Part shown: one piece after another, positions 18,401 to 27,580 of the stretch
Position numbering within the stretch: position 1 is the first letter of the stretch
Layout of the letters: each line of letters opens with the position of its first letter
NCBI GenBank assembly: GCA_012927585.1
Contig: JABBOY010000035.1
Location: 166,875-230,874, forward strand
From: Glaciimonas sp.
GTDB taxonomy: Bacteria > Pseudomonadota > Gammaproteobacteria > Burkholderiales > Burkholderiaceae_D
Reading direction: 5' to 3'
DNA length: 64,000 nucleotides
The notes under the pieces: generated by a model
The model's input: the letters and a program-made list of their open reading frames with translations, nothing else
Told to the model about the DNA's origin: nothing
Database searches by the model: none
Program-made: the position numbers and the translations under genes

Positions 18401-19300
18401 GATGCGACGTCCATTCGACGTCTTGAAGACGCGCTCCTGCTCCTGCGCCGACAAGCGGGCAAACAGCGGCAGAATCTCCACATGCGCCGGATGGTGCTTG
18501 CGCAGCGCTTCAGCGGTGTCGCGGATTTCTCGCTCGCCGGGCAAAAACACTAGCACGTCGCCGGAACCGATACGGCACAATTCATCGACCGCATCGGTAA
18601 TCGCCGTCATCAGATCGCGATCCTTATCCTTGGCGTCGGCTTGCACCGGGCGATAACGCAACTCGACCGGATACAGTCGGCCCGAAACTTCAATCACCGG
18701 CGCCGGGTGCGCCTCGCTGCCAAAATGGCGTGCAAAACGGTTGGCGTCGATGGTGGCGGACGTGATGATCACTTTCAAATCCGGCCGCCGTGGCAACAAT
18801 TGCTTCAGGTAACCCAACAGAAAATCGATATTCAGGCTGCGTTCGTGCGCTTCATCAATGATGATGGTGTCATATTGTTTCAGCAACGGATCGGTCTGGG
18901 TTTCGGCCAGCAAGATACCGTCCGTCATCAGCTTGACCGATGCGCCGCGGGTTAGCGTATCGGCAAAGCGCACCTTGAAACCGACATGCTCGCCCAAGGG
19001 AGAGCCGATTTCCTGCGCGATGCGCTTGGCGGTGGAGGAAGCCGCGATGCGGCGCGGCTGAGTGTGGCCGATCAGGCCAAGCTGGCCTCGGCCCAGTTCC
19101 AGGCAAATTTTCGGCAATTGCGTAGTCTTGCCGGAGCCGGTTTCGCCGCAAACGATGATGACCTGATGCGCTTGCAAGGCTACTGCAATGTCGGCACGCA
19201 TGCCGGACACCGGCAATTCTTCCGGGAAAGTAATCGGTGGCAGCGGATTGCGAAATGGGATTACGGCAGGTTTTGGCTGCGAACGAGGGGAATTTGACAT
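15446..19300 (-). CDS. hrpA: ATP-dependent RNA helicase HrpA (DEAH family)
   Basis: About 1284 aa from the ATG at 19300 (AAGAATCA upstream); a GTG at 19336 would add 12 residues. DEAH-box helicase acting on RNA, implicated in mRNA processing and ribosome rescue. Motifs in order: GETGSGKTTQ (I), TQPRRIAA (Ia), DEAH (II), SATID (III), NVAETSLT and QRAGRCGR (VI), then the HA2/OB-fold region and the long HrpA-specific C-terminal domain. Size matches the family (about 1300 aa). Divergent from argA with 66 bp between starts. Confidence 0.96.
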   Translation of the reverse strand: MSNSPRSQPKPAVIPFRNPLPPITFPEELPVSGMRADIAVALQAHQVIIVCGETGSGKTTQLPKICLELGRGQLGLIGHTQPRRIAASSTAKRIAQEIGSPLGEHVGFKVRFADTLTRGASVKLMTDGILLAETQTDPLLKQYDTIIIDEAHERSLNIDFLLGYLKQLLPRRPDLKVIITSATIDANRFARHFGSEAHPAPVIEVSGRLYPVELRYRPVQADAKDKDRDLMTAITDAVDELCRIGSGDVLVFLPGEREIRDTAEALRKHHPAHVEILPLFARLSAQEQERVFKTSNGRRIVLATNVAETSLTVPGIRYVVDAGLARVKRYSYRNKVEQLQIEPIAQSAANQRAGRCGRVAAGVCIRLYEEQDYLLRPKFTEPEILRSSLAAVILRMKSLHLADVETFPFIEPPPGRAIADGYQLLQELGAVDENNALTALGHKLAKLPLDPRVGRMILAALENVCLTEVLIIASALSVQDPRDRPMEAQAAADAAHKKFADEKSEFQSYLKIWKWFEDAIEHKKTNRQLQDNCRANFLSQMRLREWRDVHTQLLTIVREQGWRLNEAPATYENLHSALLTGLLGNVGFKAEDESHFLGARGIKFHIWPGSSLLKKPGRWVMAAELVDTTRLYARCVAQLQPEWLERVGSHLLKKSWGEPRWEKRTAQVSASERATLYGLVVYSQRRINYALINPKEAREIFIRDALVDGEFDTRAPFFAFNHKLVREIENLEHKSRRVDVLVDEALIAAFYDQIIPADICNGITFEKWHKDVTATNLKLLYLNRDDLMRHEAAGITTDLFPKKLMVAGAEMLLTYHFEPGSPRDGVTLAVPLYALNQISADRCDWLVPGMLKEKIHLLLKSLPQKLRRHCVPLPSYAADFCERAEFGKGNLIDALIADIREQVGLVPLTTDFKQETLPTHHTMNIKVIDEHGRQLEMGRNLAALRAEFGGQARESFQKLAVQAVTASGGGAPHIAHITGRGDKPATANNAVVGQITGTASNSPQQENLTSWSFGTLPELLEVQQGKQTLIGFSALVDQKTHCTLEVFDDPAVAQRTHRIGLRRLFALQLKEQVKYLEKNIPGMQQMGMQFMALGTQEELRDQIIQTALDIACLQEPLPTNAAAFDQRRDEGKSRLGLLANEIARLIGQIMTEFHSLPKKLQGVKAHAAATADMQAQLQALIGKRFLADNAYAQLAHFPRYLKAINVRLDKLRADPARDAKLMAEWAAVATPWQRALKDRHADPKMTEFRWLLEELRVSLYAQELRTPMPVSSKRLQKVWDSMQR

Positions 19301-19366
19301 TGATTCTTTGTGATGATGTGGCGCTGAATTTCGCACGATTGGAGCAGAGCGAATTATAATGCGCCC

Positions 19367-20677
19367 ATGGAAAATTCACTTCAATTCGTCCAGTGGCTAC
19401 GTTCTGTCGCGCCCTATGTTCATGCCTTTCGCGGGAAGACCTTTGTGGTCGCTTTCCCGGGCGAACTGGTCACAGCGGGCGCGCTGCCGGTGCTGGCGCA
19501 AGATTTGTCGCTACTGCATGCGCTCGGCATCAAAATCGTGATCGTACACGGCTCGCGCCCGCAAGTGGCGGAACAGTTGGCGCTGCGCAATGTCGAAGGA
19601 TTTTTTCACAATGGCATACGCATCACCGACACTGCCGCACTGGAATGTGCGAAAGAAGCCGCAGGCGAATTGCGGCTCGACATCGAAGCCGCGTTTAGCC
19701 AGGGTTTGCCAAATACACCGATGGCACACGCCGCAATTACCATCATTTCCGGCAACTTCGTCACGGCGCGCCCGCTCGGCATCGTCGATGGAGTCGACCT
19801 GCAATTGACCGGGCAAACCCGCAAGATTGCTTACGAAACGATTGATCAAATTCTCAATGCCGGTAGCCTGGTACTGTTGTCGCCACTGGGATTTTCACCC
19901 ACCGGTGAAGCGTTCAACTTGACTATGGAAGATGTTGCAGTTTCTGCCGCCATCGCGTTACGAGCCGAAAAACTGATCTTCATTACCGAAACACCAATGA
20001 TGCTGGACAGTGCCGGGGTCGAAATACGCGAATTATCCTCAGCCCAGGCCGACTCCGTAATCAATGCTGGATATTTGCACGACGACACCGCGTTTTATTT
20101 AAAAAGCTGCGTTAGCGCCTCCCGAAGTGGCATTCCGCGTGTCCATATAGTGCCATTCGATCTGGATGGCTCGGCCCTGCTGGAATTATTTACCCATGAT
20201 GGCGTGGGCACCATGATCAGTTACGAAAACCTGGAAAGCCTGCGCGAAGCAACGATTGAAGATGTCGGCGGTATCCTGAAGTTGATAGAACCGCTGGAAG
20301 CCGACGGCACCTTGGTCAAGCGTGGGCGCGAACTGCTCGAGCGCGAAATCGATTATTTCTCGGTCATCGAACACGATGGCGTGATTTTCGGTTGCGCGGC
20401 GCTGTATCCATTCCATTCCGAAAAGATGGCAGAAATGGCGTGCCTGACAGTCAACCCGGACGTGCAAGCCCAAGGCGACGGCGAGCGCCTTCTCAAGCAT
20501 ATGGAAAAACGCGCGCGCCTGGCCGGCTTCAACAAACTGTTTGTGCTCACCACGCGCACCGCGCACTGGTTCCTGAAACGCGGCTTTATCAGGGCAACTG
20601 TCGACGCACTGCCAAAAGACCGGCAACACATGTATAACTGGCAGCGCAAATCGCTGGTTTTGATCAAGAATCTTTAA
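19367..20677 (+). CDS. argA: N-acetylglutamate synthase (amino-acid N-acetyltransferase)
   Basis: 436 aa. It acetylates glutamate from acetyl-CoA, the first step of arginine synthesis. Residues about 1-280 form an amino-acid-kinase-like fold ([21 protein letters not shown]); residues about 290-430 are a GNAT domain with [22 protein letters not shown] as the acetyl-CoA loop. Length equals the classical bacterial ArgA. Followed 55 bp later by yggX. Confidence 0.95.
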   Translation: MENSLQFVQWLRSVAPYVHAFRGKTFVVAFPGELVTAGALPVLAQDLSLLHALGIKIVIVHGSRPQVAEQLALRNVEGFFHNGIRITDTAALECAKEAAGELRLDIEAAFSQGLPNTPMAHAAITIISGNFVTARPLGIVDGVDLQLTGQTRKIAYETIDQILNAGSLVLLSPLGFSPTGEAFNLTMEDVAVSAAIALRAEKLIFITETPMMLDSAGVEIRELSSAQADSVINAGYLHDDTAFYLKSCVSASRSGIPRVHIVPFDLDGSALLELFTHDGVGTMISYENLESLREATIEDVGGILKLIEPLEADGTLVKRGRELLEREIDYFSVIEHDGVIFGCAALYPFHSEKMAEMACLTVNPDVQAQGDGERLLKHMEKRARLAGFNKLFVLTTRTAHWFLKRGFIRATVDALPKDRQHMYNWQRKSLVLIKNL

Positions 20678-20732
20678 TTTTCAATCTTTAAGTTCAACCA
20701 TTCCCGCAAAGATGGCACCCAAGGAGAACACA

Positions 20733-21005
20733 ATGGCACGCACGATTCACTGCATCAAATTGAACAAGGAAGCTGAAGGACTGGATTTCCCACCGTATCC
20801 GGGGGAACTCGGAAAAAAGATTTACGAAAGCGTATCGAAAGAAGCGTGGGCCGGTTGGCTCAAACACCAGACCATGCTGGTCAACGAAAATCGCCTGAAT
20901 CTGGCCGATCTACGCGCCCGTAAATATTTGGCGACGCAGATGGAAAAATATTTCTTTGGCGAAGGTGCCGATGCCGCGACGGGATATGTACCACCGACAG
21001 AGTAA
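20733..21005 (+). CDS. yggX: YggX family Fe(II)-trafficking / oxidative damage protection protein
   Basis: 90 aa from ATG 20733 with AAGGAGA upstream. The family start [30 protein letters not shown] is complete, including the conserved Cys7; the body is helical ([18 protein letters not shown]). YggX protects Fe-S clusters against oxidation. A terminator hairpin follows. Confidence 0.95.
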   Translation: MARTIHCIKLNKEAEGLDFPPYPGELGKKIYESVSKEAWAGWLKHQTMLVNENRLNLADLRARKYLATQMEKYFFGEGADAATGYVPPTE

Positions 21006-21030
21006 ATAGTTACGGCTTCACCATAAAAAT

Positions 21031-21062
21031 AGCCCGCTGATTTGCATCTGCGGGCTGTTTTT
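21031..21062 (+). terminator. Rho-independent terminator after yggX
   Basis: AGCCCGC (21031-21037) and GCGGGCT (21050-21056) pair, followed by GTTTTTA. Confidence 0.85.
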
Positions 21063-21084
21063 ACGTGTGCTGCCAGTTACCGGA

Positions 21085-21513
21085 CTACGCCAACAAATCT
21101 GCAATCGACAAGCTGTTGTAATCCTCGACCAACCAATTGCGACCGCCGTTCAGATTGCAATGCAGTTCGGCCATGCGCTTCTGCTCGACTTTGTCCAGCA
21201 GTGCGATGCCGACATGTTCCAGGGGATAAAACTCGACTGGCCAGCCATGCTCGCACGCCTTGGCCAGCGCCAGATGTACCGCCCGGTATTTTCCTTTGCC
21301 TAACGTTGCTTTACGCGGCTTCGCTGCAAAAATCTTCTTGATGTCTTTGACGTATTCCTGCAATCCTTTCGCACCTTGTTTGGTTTGGCCGATATAGCTG
21401 TATTGCGTTCCGCTATCGTCGACCACCCGTATCAGATAAAGCAATATCTTTCCCGCCGCCAAAGGAATGTTGCGGGGATTGGTCCAGCTTATTGCGACGG
21501 TGTCATGTAGCAC
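21085..21513 (-). CDS. Hypothetical protein with GIY-YIG-like N-terminus
   Basis: 142 aa with a GTG start at 21513. ILLYLIRVVDDSGTQYSYIGQTK resembles the opening strands of GIY-YIG nuclease domains, with YSYIGQT in place of the usual YIGQT, followed by a Lys-rich helix and a conserved-looking EFYPLEHV...LDKVEQKRMAELHCNLNGGRNWL. The usual catalytic Arg/Glu could not be assigned with confidence. No operon partner; it faces yggX convergently. The function is open. Confidence 0.55.
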   Translation of the reverse strand: MLHDTVAISWTNPRNIPLAAGKILLYLIRVVDDSGTQYSYIGQTKQGAKGLQEYVKDIKKIFAAKPRKATLGKGKYRAVHLALAKACEHGWPVEFYPLEHVGIALLDKVEQKRMAELHCNLNGGRNWLVEDYNSLSIADLLA

Positions 21514-21583
21514 AGTGATGCATCCTAACGAAAAAAGATGGGACGACGAATGTGAAATTCATTGTCTCCTTAAAATAATTAAA

Positions 21584-21656
21584 ATATACTACCAATTGTA
21601 TTTTTAACATCTGCATATAAAACATGCGGAAAATACCATGTTTTTACCTATACTCC
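21584..21656. repeat. Palindromic intergenic repeat, copy 5
   Basis: 73 bp: ATATACTA (21584-21591), GTATTTTTA, core GCATAT-AAAAC-ATGCGG, AAAATACCATGTTTTTAC and ATACTCC (21650-21656). It ends one base from the rpiA stop codon. Confidence 0.65.
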
Positions 21657-21657
21657 A

Positions 21658-22341
21658 TCAAAAAACTAATTTCTTGACGCCTTCTGGAGTGCCCAGCAGA
21701 CACACATTCGCGCCTTGCCTGGCGAACAGGCCAACCGTCACCACGCCGACAATGTTGTTGATGATGGCTTCCATCTCAAGCGGGTTCAGAATCTGCATGC
21801 CAACCATATCGATGATCACGTTGCCATTGTCGGTGTGAAGCGGCACGCCATTTTTCAGGCGCAGGCGCGGCTCGCCACCGAGCGCAGCCAATTTGCGCGC
21901 CACCACCGCTTGCGCCATCGGAATGACTTCGACCGGCAGCGGGAAATTTCCCAACACATCGACCAGCTTGGAGCCATCGGCGATGCAGATGAATTTGTCG
22001 GCCACCGAAGCGACGATTTTCTCGCGCGTCAGCGCCGCACCGCCGCCTTTGATCATTGCGCCAAACTGCGTGATTTCATCGGCGCCATCGATATACACCG
22101 GCATTGATGCGACCTGATTCAAGTCCAGCACCGTTATTCCATGCGAACGCAGGCGCTTTGCAGTGGCTTCGGAAGATGCGACCGCACCCTTGATTTTGTC
22201 TTTGATTTTTGCCAGTTCGTCGATGAAGAAATTGGCGGTGGAACCGGTGCCGACTCCGACAATCTCACCTTCGACCACATATTCAATTGCAGCCCGCGCC
22301 ACTGCCTGCTTCAGTTCGTCTTGCGTCATCGGAGTTGCCAT
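21658..22341 (-). CDS. rpiA: Ribose-5-phosphate isomerase A
   Basis: 227 aa. Interconverts ribose-5-P and ribulose-5-P in the pentose phosphate pathway. Motifs: [16 protein letters not shown] (phosphate loop), [21 protein letters not shown] (catalytic Asp region), [14 protein letters not shown], and the C-terminal [19 protein letters not shown]. Divergent from tal, its pathway partner, with 120-130 bp between starts. Met5 is an alternative start. Confidence 0.97.
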   Translation of the reverse strand: MATPMTQDELKQAVARAAIEYVVEGEIVGVGTGSTANFFIDELAKIKDKIKGAVASSEATAKRLRSHGITVLDLNQVASMPVYIDGADEITQFGAMIKGGGAALTREKIVASVADKFICIADGSKLVDVLGNFPLPVEVIPMAQAVVARKLAALGGEPRLRLKNGVPLHTDNGNVIIDMVGMQILNPLEMEAIINNIVGVVTVGLFARQGANVCLLGTPEGVKKLVF

Positions 22342-22471
22342 AAGAGTTGCCTTCAGATTGCCTTCAGTTGGAATGCACGTATTTTAGCGGATAGGTCAAC
22401 CGTGCGGCGCAGCGATCCGGCTACAATGAGCCGATTAACTTATTGCACTACATCACACGGACATGCTCACC

Positions 22472-23407
22472 ATGAATCAGTTGGAACAACTCAAACAGTA
22501 CACCACCGTTGTCGCCGATACCGGCGACTTTCAGAGCATGAAAGCGTTCACGCCGCGTGACGCCACCACCAATCCGTCGCTGATCCTGAAAGCGGTGCAA
22601 AAAGAAGAGTACCGGCATTTATTGGAACAGGCGGTTCAGCAGCATCACGGCAAATCGACTGCCGATATCATCGACCGCTTGCTGGTCTCGTTCGGGATTG
22701 AAATTCTGAAGATCATTCCAGGCCGCGTTTCCACTGAAACCGATGCCCGCCTGTCGTTCGACACTGTGGGCTCAATCGCCAAAGGGCGCGCGCTGATTGC
22801 ACTGTATGAAGCGGCCGGAATTGCGCGCGAACGGATCCTGATAAAAATCGCTGCCACCTGGGAAGGCATCCGAGCCGCCGAAGTGCTGGAGCAGGAAGGC
22901 ATCCGCTGCAACATGACGCTGCTGTTCGCATTGCCGCAAGCCGTTGCCTGCGCCGATGCCGGCGCGCAACTGATCTCGCCCTTCGTCGGCCGTATCTATG
23001 ATTGGTATAAGAAAGCGACCGGGCAGGAATACAGCGGCGAGAATGACCCCGGCGTGCAATCGGTCAAGCGCATTTACACCTATTACCGCAAATTTGGCCA
23101 TGCCACCGAAATCATGGGTGCAAGCTTTCGCAATACTTCGCAGATTCTGGCGCTAGCGGGTTGCGACTTGCTCACCATCAGCCCGGAATTGCTGCAAAAG
23201 CTAGCCGATACCGAGACTCCGATCAAGCGCACATTAAATTCGGAAGACGCCAAAAACGCCAAAATTGACAAACTGGTACTGGATGAAAAAACCTTTCGCA
23301 ACCTGCTCAACGACGATGCGATGGCGACCGAAAAGCTGGCCGAAGGCATCCGCCAGTTTTGCGCCGATTCGGTCAAGCTGGAACAGATGATCGAAGCGTT
23401 GCGCTAG
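22472..23407 (+). CDS. tal: Transaldolase (TalB type)
   Basis: 311 aa from ATG 22472; an in-frame ATG at 22463 would add three residues. Transfers dihydroxyacetone units in the non-oxidative pentose phosphate pathway. The start [20 protein letters not shown] and [12 protein letters not shown] are family-typical, and the Schiff-base Lys lies in [12 protein letters not shown]. Length fits TalB. A short terminator follows. Confidence 0.97.
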   Translation: MNQLEQLKQYTTVVADTGDFQSMKAFTPRDATTNPSLILKAVQKEEYRHLLEQAVQQHHGKSTADIIDRLLVSFGIEILKIIPGRVSTETDARLSFDTVGSIAKGRALIALYEAAGIARERILIKIAATWEGIRAAEVLEQEGIRCNMTLLFALPQAVACADAGAQLISPFVGRIYDWYKKATGQEYSGENDPGVQSVKRIYTYYRKFGHATEIMGASFRNTSQILALAGCDLLTISPELLQKLADTETPIKRTLNSEDAKNAKIDKLVLDEKTFRNLLNDDAMATEKLAEGIRQFCADSVKLEQMIEALR

Positions 23408-23436
23408 ATTTCACCCGGCAGCAATAAAATAAAAAA

Positions 23437-23458
23437 GCGGTCGCTTGGCCGTTTTTTT
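23437..23458 (+). terminator. Rho-independent terminator after tal
   Basis: Short stem CGGTC / GGCCG with GCTT loop, preceded by A6 and followed by T7; the A-run on the other side also makes it usable for the convergent ABC permease gene. Confidence 0.75.
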
Positions 23459-23494
23459 GTTAGGTTTTTGCAAAATTCATGCTTGGTCAATACC

Positions 23495-24346
23495 TCATAT
23501 TTTTTCGGTTTCGCCACTTTTCGGCTGCCACTTCATCAGCCGTTTTTCTATCAGGCCGACAGCCGTATCGAGTATCAGCGCAAATACGGTGAGCACCACG
23601 ATTCCGGCGAAAACAGTATTGATGTCAAAGCTCCCTTCGGCTTGCAGGATCAGATAGCCGACGCCGCGTGCGGAGCCGAGGTATTCGCCGACGATGGCGC
23701 CGACGAACGCCAGTCCAACCGAAGTATGCAAGCTGGAAAACACCCACGAGGTCGCGGACGGCAGATACACGCTGCGCAGCAACTGCTTGCCGTTAGCGCC
23801 CAGCATCTTGGCGTTTGCCAGAATAATCGGGCTGACTTCCTTGACGCCCTGGTACACATTGAAGAACACGATGAAAAACACCAGCGTTACCGCCAGCGCC
23901 ACCTTTGACCAGATGCCCAGGCCGAACCACATCGCAAAAATCGGCGCCAGGATCACGCGCGGCATTGAATTTGAGGCCTTGATGTAAGGGTCCAATATGG
24001 CGGATGTCAACGGGGACAAGGCCAGCCACAGGCCGACTCCCAGCCCGAGCAAAGTGCCGATGCCGAAGGCCAGCAAGGTTTCGGTCAGCGTCACCAGTAG
24101 GTGTGAATAGATTTCAGCCGGAAAATGCAGGGTGAACCAGGTGCTGTCGCCAATGCCGACCTCCAGGCTGCCGCTGCCAACGGTAAACCACTGCCAGATA
24201 CGCTGCATGACGATCAGCGGTTCGCCAAAGAAGAAGGCGGTTTGTGGGTCGCGCGTTGCAATCTGCCAGCCGGCCAGAAATACGACCAGTACCAGCACTT
24301 GCCAGGCCCGCAGATTGTTGTGATTCGGTTTCAATAATTGCCACAT
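23495..24346 (-). CDS. ABC transporter permease, SsuC/TauC type
   Basis: 283 aa inner-membrane permease of the nitrate/sulfonate/taurine/pyrimidine-precursor class. About six TM segments; the coupling-loop region reads VYQGVKEVSPIILANAKMLGANGKQLLRSVYLPSA, the EAA-type motif. It starts 2 bp after the ATPase stop, so the genes are coupled. Substrate not predictable. Confidence 0.92.
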   Translation of the reverse strand: MWQLLKPNHNNLRAWQVLVLVVFLAGWQIATRDPQTAFFFGEPLIVMQRIWQWFTVGSGSLEVGIGDSTWFTLHFPAEIYSHLLVTLTETLLAFGIGTLLGLGVGLWLALSPLTSAILDPYIKASNSMPRVILAPIFAMWFGLGIWSKVALAVTLVFFIVFFNVYQGVKEVSPIILANAKMLGANGKQLLRSVYLPSATSWVFSSLHTSVGLAFVGAIVGEYLGSARGVGYLILQAEGSFDINTVFAGIVVLTVFALILDTAVGLIEKRLMKWQPKSGETEKI

Positions 24347-24348
24347 GA

Positions 24349-25158
24349 TCAGGCTGCCTTGTTTTGTTGTTGATAGCCCTTGAGCACTTCATCGCGCAAG
24401 ACCGACCAGATTTGCGCGTGCAGTTCGACAAAGCGTGGATGCATGCGAATTTCCGCCACGTCGCGCGGACGCGGCAAATCAATAATGAATTCACCGATAG
24501 GATGGGTAGCCGGGCCGGCCGATAACACGATCACGCGATCCGACATGGAAATCGCTTCATCCAGATCGTGGGTGATGAACAGTACCGCTTTTTTCTTTGC
24601 ATTCCAGAGTTCCAGCACTTCGTTTTCCATCAATTGGCGAGTCTGGATATCCAGTGCAGAGAACGGCTCATCCATCAGGATGATGTCAGGGTCCAGGATC
24701 AGGGTTTGGGCCAGCGCCACGCGCTTGCGCATGCCGCCCGACAATTGATGCGGATAACGGTCGCCAAAACCTTGCAAGCCAACACGCACCAGCCACTCTT
24801 CGCCCAGCGCTTTGGCCGACTTGTCATCGATGCCGCGAAACTGCAGTCCTGCAATTACATTATCGATTGCACTGCGCCAAGGCATCAGGGCATCGGCCTG
24901 AAACATATAGCCAGCGCGGCGGTTGACGCCGTGCAGCGGTTCGCCGAAAACCTTGACGCTGCCGCTGGAAGGTTCCAGCAAACCGGCGCCGACATTGAGC
25001 AAGGTCGATTTTCCGCAACCGGTCGGGCCGACCACGGACACGAATTCGCCCGGCGCAATATGAAGTTGCGTATCGGCTACCGCCGTATAGCGTTGCGAGC
25101 GGTCCTGTTTCGAGATGAAAGTGCAGGAAATATTATCCAGGGAAAGTGCTGGTGTCAT
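24349..25158 (-). CDS. ABC transporter ATP-binding protein, SsuB/TauB type
   Basis: 269 aa. Walker A GPTGCGKSTL, signature LSGGMRKRVALAQTL, Walker B ILMDEPFSALD and switch His in FITHDLDEAI are all intact. Middle gene of a binding protein - ATPase - permease set; two hairpins lie between the binding-protein gene and this one. Confidence 0.95.
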   Translation of the reverse strand: MTPALSLDNISCTFISKQDRSQRYTAVADTQLHIAPGEFVSVVGPTGCGKSTLLNVGAGLLEPSSGSVKVFGEPLHGVNRRAGYMFQADALMPWRSAIDNVIAGLQFRGIDDKSAKALGEEWLVRVGLQGFGDRYPHQLSGGMRKRVALAQTLILDPDIILMDEPFSALDIQTRQLMENEVLELWNAKKKAVLFITHDLDEAISMSDRVIVLSAGPATHPIGEFIIDLPRPRDVAEIRMHPRFVELHAQIWSVLRDEVLKGYQQQNKAA

Positions 25159-25166
25159 GGAGGTTC

Positions 25167-25238
25167 ATTCCGGCAAGCCGGAATCCATTGTCATACGGAT
25201 TGCGATGGGGTTGCCACTTCCGGCTTGCGTCGGAAGTG
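25167..25238 (-). other. Two stem-loops between binding-protein and ATPase genes
   Basis: ATTCCGGC-AA-GCCGGAAT (25167-25184) and CACTTCCG...CGGAAGTG (25215-25238). Such hairpins after a binding-protein gene usually stabilise its mRNA and lower downstream expression, giving excess binding protein. Confidence 0.6.
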
Positions 25239-25245
25239 CCGAAGG

Positions 25246-26286
25246 TCATTTGTATTTGGCGTTAGCCTTCTTTACAAATTCATTGGTATAGGTTTTGGCA
25301 AGATCAATATTTTTTTCAGCCAGTTCAGGCTGGAAGGCTTGCAAAGCAGCGAGTGCAGTTTTCGGGCCGGCAGCCGGGAAAGTACCATCGGGCGATAGCG
25401 CCTCGCGTCCCTTGGTGAAAGCCGCTATGTATAGCGCACGGTCGCCCAGCAGATAGCTTTCCGGCACCACCTTGATAAGCTCAGACGGCCCGACTTTTTG
25501 CAGCCACTTCAATGCCCGCACCATCGCGTTGGTCAGGGCTTGCGCGGTATGCGGATATTTTTGCAAAAAGGCTTCCGATGCATACAAGGTCGCGGCCGGC
25601 ATCGGGCCGCCAAAAACGGTATTGGTATCTTTCAGAGTGCGGGTATCGGCGATTACCCTGACTTCTTTTTTCTGTTCCAGCATTGTGATCACCGGGTCCA
25701 GATTGGCCATCGCATCGATCTGGCCGGAACGCATTGCCGACAAAGCGCCAGCCGAGGTGCCAACCCCGATGAAAGATACATCGCCTGGTTTCAGGCCGCC
25801 TTTTGCCAGGACGAAATTGGCCATCATGTTGGTCGAGGAACCCGGTGCGGAAACGCCGATTTTCTTGCCCTTCAAATCTGCTATCGAACGGTAATTCGGC
25901 ATCGTTTTGTTGCTGACCACCATCACGATTTGCGGTGCGCGCCCCTGCAGGACGAATGCGGTAATCGGCTGCCCCTTGGCCTGCATGCTAATGGTGTGTT
26001 CATAGGCGCCGGAGACTACATCGGCGCTGCCGCCCACCAGCGCTTGCAGGGCTTTGGAGCCGCCGGCGAAATCGCTGATTTCAACTTGCAAACCTTCATC
26101 TTTGAAGTAGCCGAGTTGTTCGGCAACGGTCAGGGGCAGGTAATAAAACAAGTTTTTACCGCCCACAGCGATTGAAACTTTCGGCTTTTCAATGGTCTGC
26201 GCCATTAGTGAGCCATTAACAGCAGTGAGCCCGACCAAAAAAAGTCCTAGCGCGCCGCCCAATTTTTTAAAATAAACCTTACTCAT
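25246..26286 (-). CDS. ABC transporter periplasmic substrate-binding protein (NMT1/SsuA-like)
   Basis: 346 aa with a signal peptide ending near SLMAQT (about residue 30). NMT1/THI5-like fold: GKNLFYYLPLTVAEQLGYFKDEGLQVEI, GGSKALQALVGGSADVVSGAYEHT, GKKIGVSAPGSSTNMMANFVL. Typical ligands of this class are sulfonates, nitrate, taurine or thiamine-pyrimidine precursors; the sequence does not decide among them. First gene of the three-gene importer. Confidence 0.92.
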   Translation of the reverse strand: MSKVYFKKLGGALGLFLVGLTAVNGSLMAQTIEKPKVSIAVGGKNLFYYLPLTVAEQLGYFKDEGLQVEISDFAGGSKALQALVGGSADVVSGAYEHTISMQAKGQPITAFVLQGRAPQIVMVVSNKTMPNYRSIADLKGKKIGVSAPGSSTNMMANFVLAKGGLKPGDVSFIGVGTSAGALSAMRSGQIDAMANLDPVITMLEQKKEVRVIADTRTLKDTNTVFGGPMPAATLYASEAFLQKYPHTAQALTNAMVRALKWLQKVGPSELIKVVPESYLLGDRALYIAAFTKGREALSPDGTFPAAGPKTALAALQAFQPELAEKNIDLAKTYTNEFVKKANAKYK

Positions 26287-26453
26287 AATGTCGTCTCCTG
26301 TGTGGCGTGAACGTTTCCCAACGGAAAAATTTCGCTCTAATCATAACCTAGCTTGTACGGATATTTTTAATGCGCTGAATCAGTATGGCAATGAATACGG
26401 CAATACAGCACACCTCGCATCCAAGTATATTTTTTTGAGTGCGCGGCAACGCT

Positions 26454-27050
26454 TCAAGTTGCACGACGGTCCAGCATGGCACGGGCGATGGTGCCGGCAT
26501 CGACGTATTCCAGTTCACCGCCGACCGGCACGCCACGCGCCAGGCGGCTGACTTTCAAGCCGCGCGCTTTCAGCATTTCGCTGATGTAGTGCGCAGTAGC
26601 TTCTCCTTCATTGGTGAAATTGGTGGCCAGCACGACTTCACTAACGTTGCCGTCGGTGGCGCGGTTGATCAGCTTTTCAAGATGAATGTCTTTCGGGCCG
26701 ATGCCGTCCAGTGGCGAAAGCCGCCCCATCAGAACGAAGTAGCGCCCTTTGAAGGTCAATGTCTGTTCGATCATCAGCTGATCGGCGGGCGTCTCGACCA
26801 CGCACAACAGCGCCTTATCGCGCTCTTCATCCAGACACATTTCGCACACCGGATATTCGGTGAAAGTGTTGCACAGGCTGCAATGGTGAATATTTTCTAC
26901 CGCCTGAAACAACGCCCGGCCAAGCATTGCCGCACCGTCGCGGTCGTGTTGCAGCAAGTGATAAGCCATGCGCTGCGCCGATTTCGGCCCAATGCCGGGC
27001 AGACGGCGCAAGGCTTCAGTCAGCAAGCTCAGGCTAGAGGGTGTTTTCAC
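26454..27050 (-). CDS. recR: Recombination protein RecR
   Basis: 198 aa from the GTG at 27050 (reads [21 protein letters not shown]); a longer open frame to 27212 reads through hairpin-rich intergenic sequence and would exceed the family length by about 54 residues. Works with RecF/RecO in loading RecA at gaps. HhH region [17 protein letters not shown], zinc finger [16 protein letters not shown] and the Toprim domain ([14 protein letters not shown]) are intact. Part of the conserved dnaX-ybaB-recR order. Confidence 0.95.
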   Translation of the reverse strand: MKTPSSLSLLTEALRRLPGIGPKSAQRMAYHLLQHDRDGAAMLGRALFQAVENIHHCSLCNTFTEYPVCEMCLDEERDKALLCVVETPADQLMIEQTLTFKGRYFVLMGRLSPLDGIGPKDIHLEKLINRATDGNVSEVVLATNFTNEGEATAHYISEMLKARGLKVSRLARGVPVGGELEYVDAGTIARAMLDRRAT

Positions 27051-27136
27051 TGCTTTAACGTAAAAATCGCGCAGCGATTCACTTCGCTCCCTTCTACCAC
27101 GAGCGAGAGAGGGGTTGGGGGGTGAGGCAGGGATTT

Positions 27137-27186
27137 CGGGCAGCACGCTGCCCGCCTGCTGAACGACATTCGCTTGCAAGCGAATG
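27137..27186. other. Hairpins between recR and ybaB
   Basis: A 7-bp GC-rich stem with tetraloop (27137-27154, CGGGCAG / CTGCCCG) and a perfect 20-bp palindrome CATTCGCTTGCAAGCGAATG (27167-27186). They interrupt an otherwise tight gene set; to their left 27090-27125 holds a GAGAGAGG/GGGTTGGGGGG stretch of the kind often found as an interspersed intergenic motif. Confidence 0.5.
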
Positions 27187-27251
27187 TGCGCCCTGCAAGG
27201 GAGGGCAGCCACGGCGTTTTCATGCAGCGGTGTGGAATTTTCGCCATGGCA

Positions 27252-27578
27252 TCAGAACGGTAATTGGAAGCCGGGCGGCATCTGCATGCCGGCTGTCAGT
27301 CCGCTCATTTTTTCTGCAGAAGCGGCTTCGGCCTTACGCGCCGCATCGTTGAACGCAGCTGCCACCAAGTCTTCCAGCATATCTTTGTCATCGGCCAGCA
27401 GAGAGGGGTCGATGGTGACGCGTTTGACGTCGTTCTTGCAAGTCATCACAATTTTCACCAGGCCGGCGCCGGATTGGCCTTCGACTTCGATCAAGGCCAG
27501 TTGATCCTGTGCTTTTTTCATGTTGTCTTGCATCGCCTGCGCTTGTTTCATCAAGCCTGCCAATTGGTTCTTCATCAT
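27252..27578 (-). CDS. ybaB: YbaB/EbfC family nucleoid-associated protein
   Basis: 108 aa. Small dimeric DNA-binding protein. Start [28 protein letters not shown] and the [32 protein letters not shown] core are family-defining. Its ATG lies 2 bp from the dnaX stop, so it is translated with dnaX. Confidence 0.95.
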   Translation of the reverse strand: MMKNQLAGLMKQAQAMQDNMKKAQDQLALIEVEGQSGAGLVKIVMTCKNDVKRVTIDPSLLADDKDMLEDLVAAAFNDAARKAEAASAEKMSGLTAGMQMPPGFQLPF

Positions 27579-27580
27579 GC

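Noticed and set aside
26454..27212. RecR extended N-terminally to 252 residues
   Set aside because: The extra 54 residues read through hairpin and low-complexity sequence ([12 protein letters not shown]); the GTG at 27050 gives the normal RecR length.
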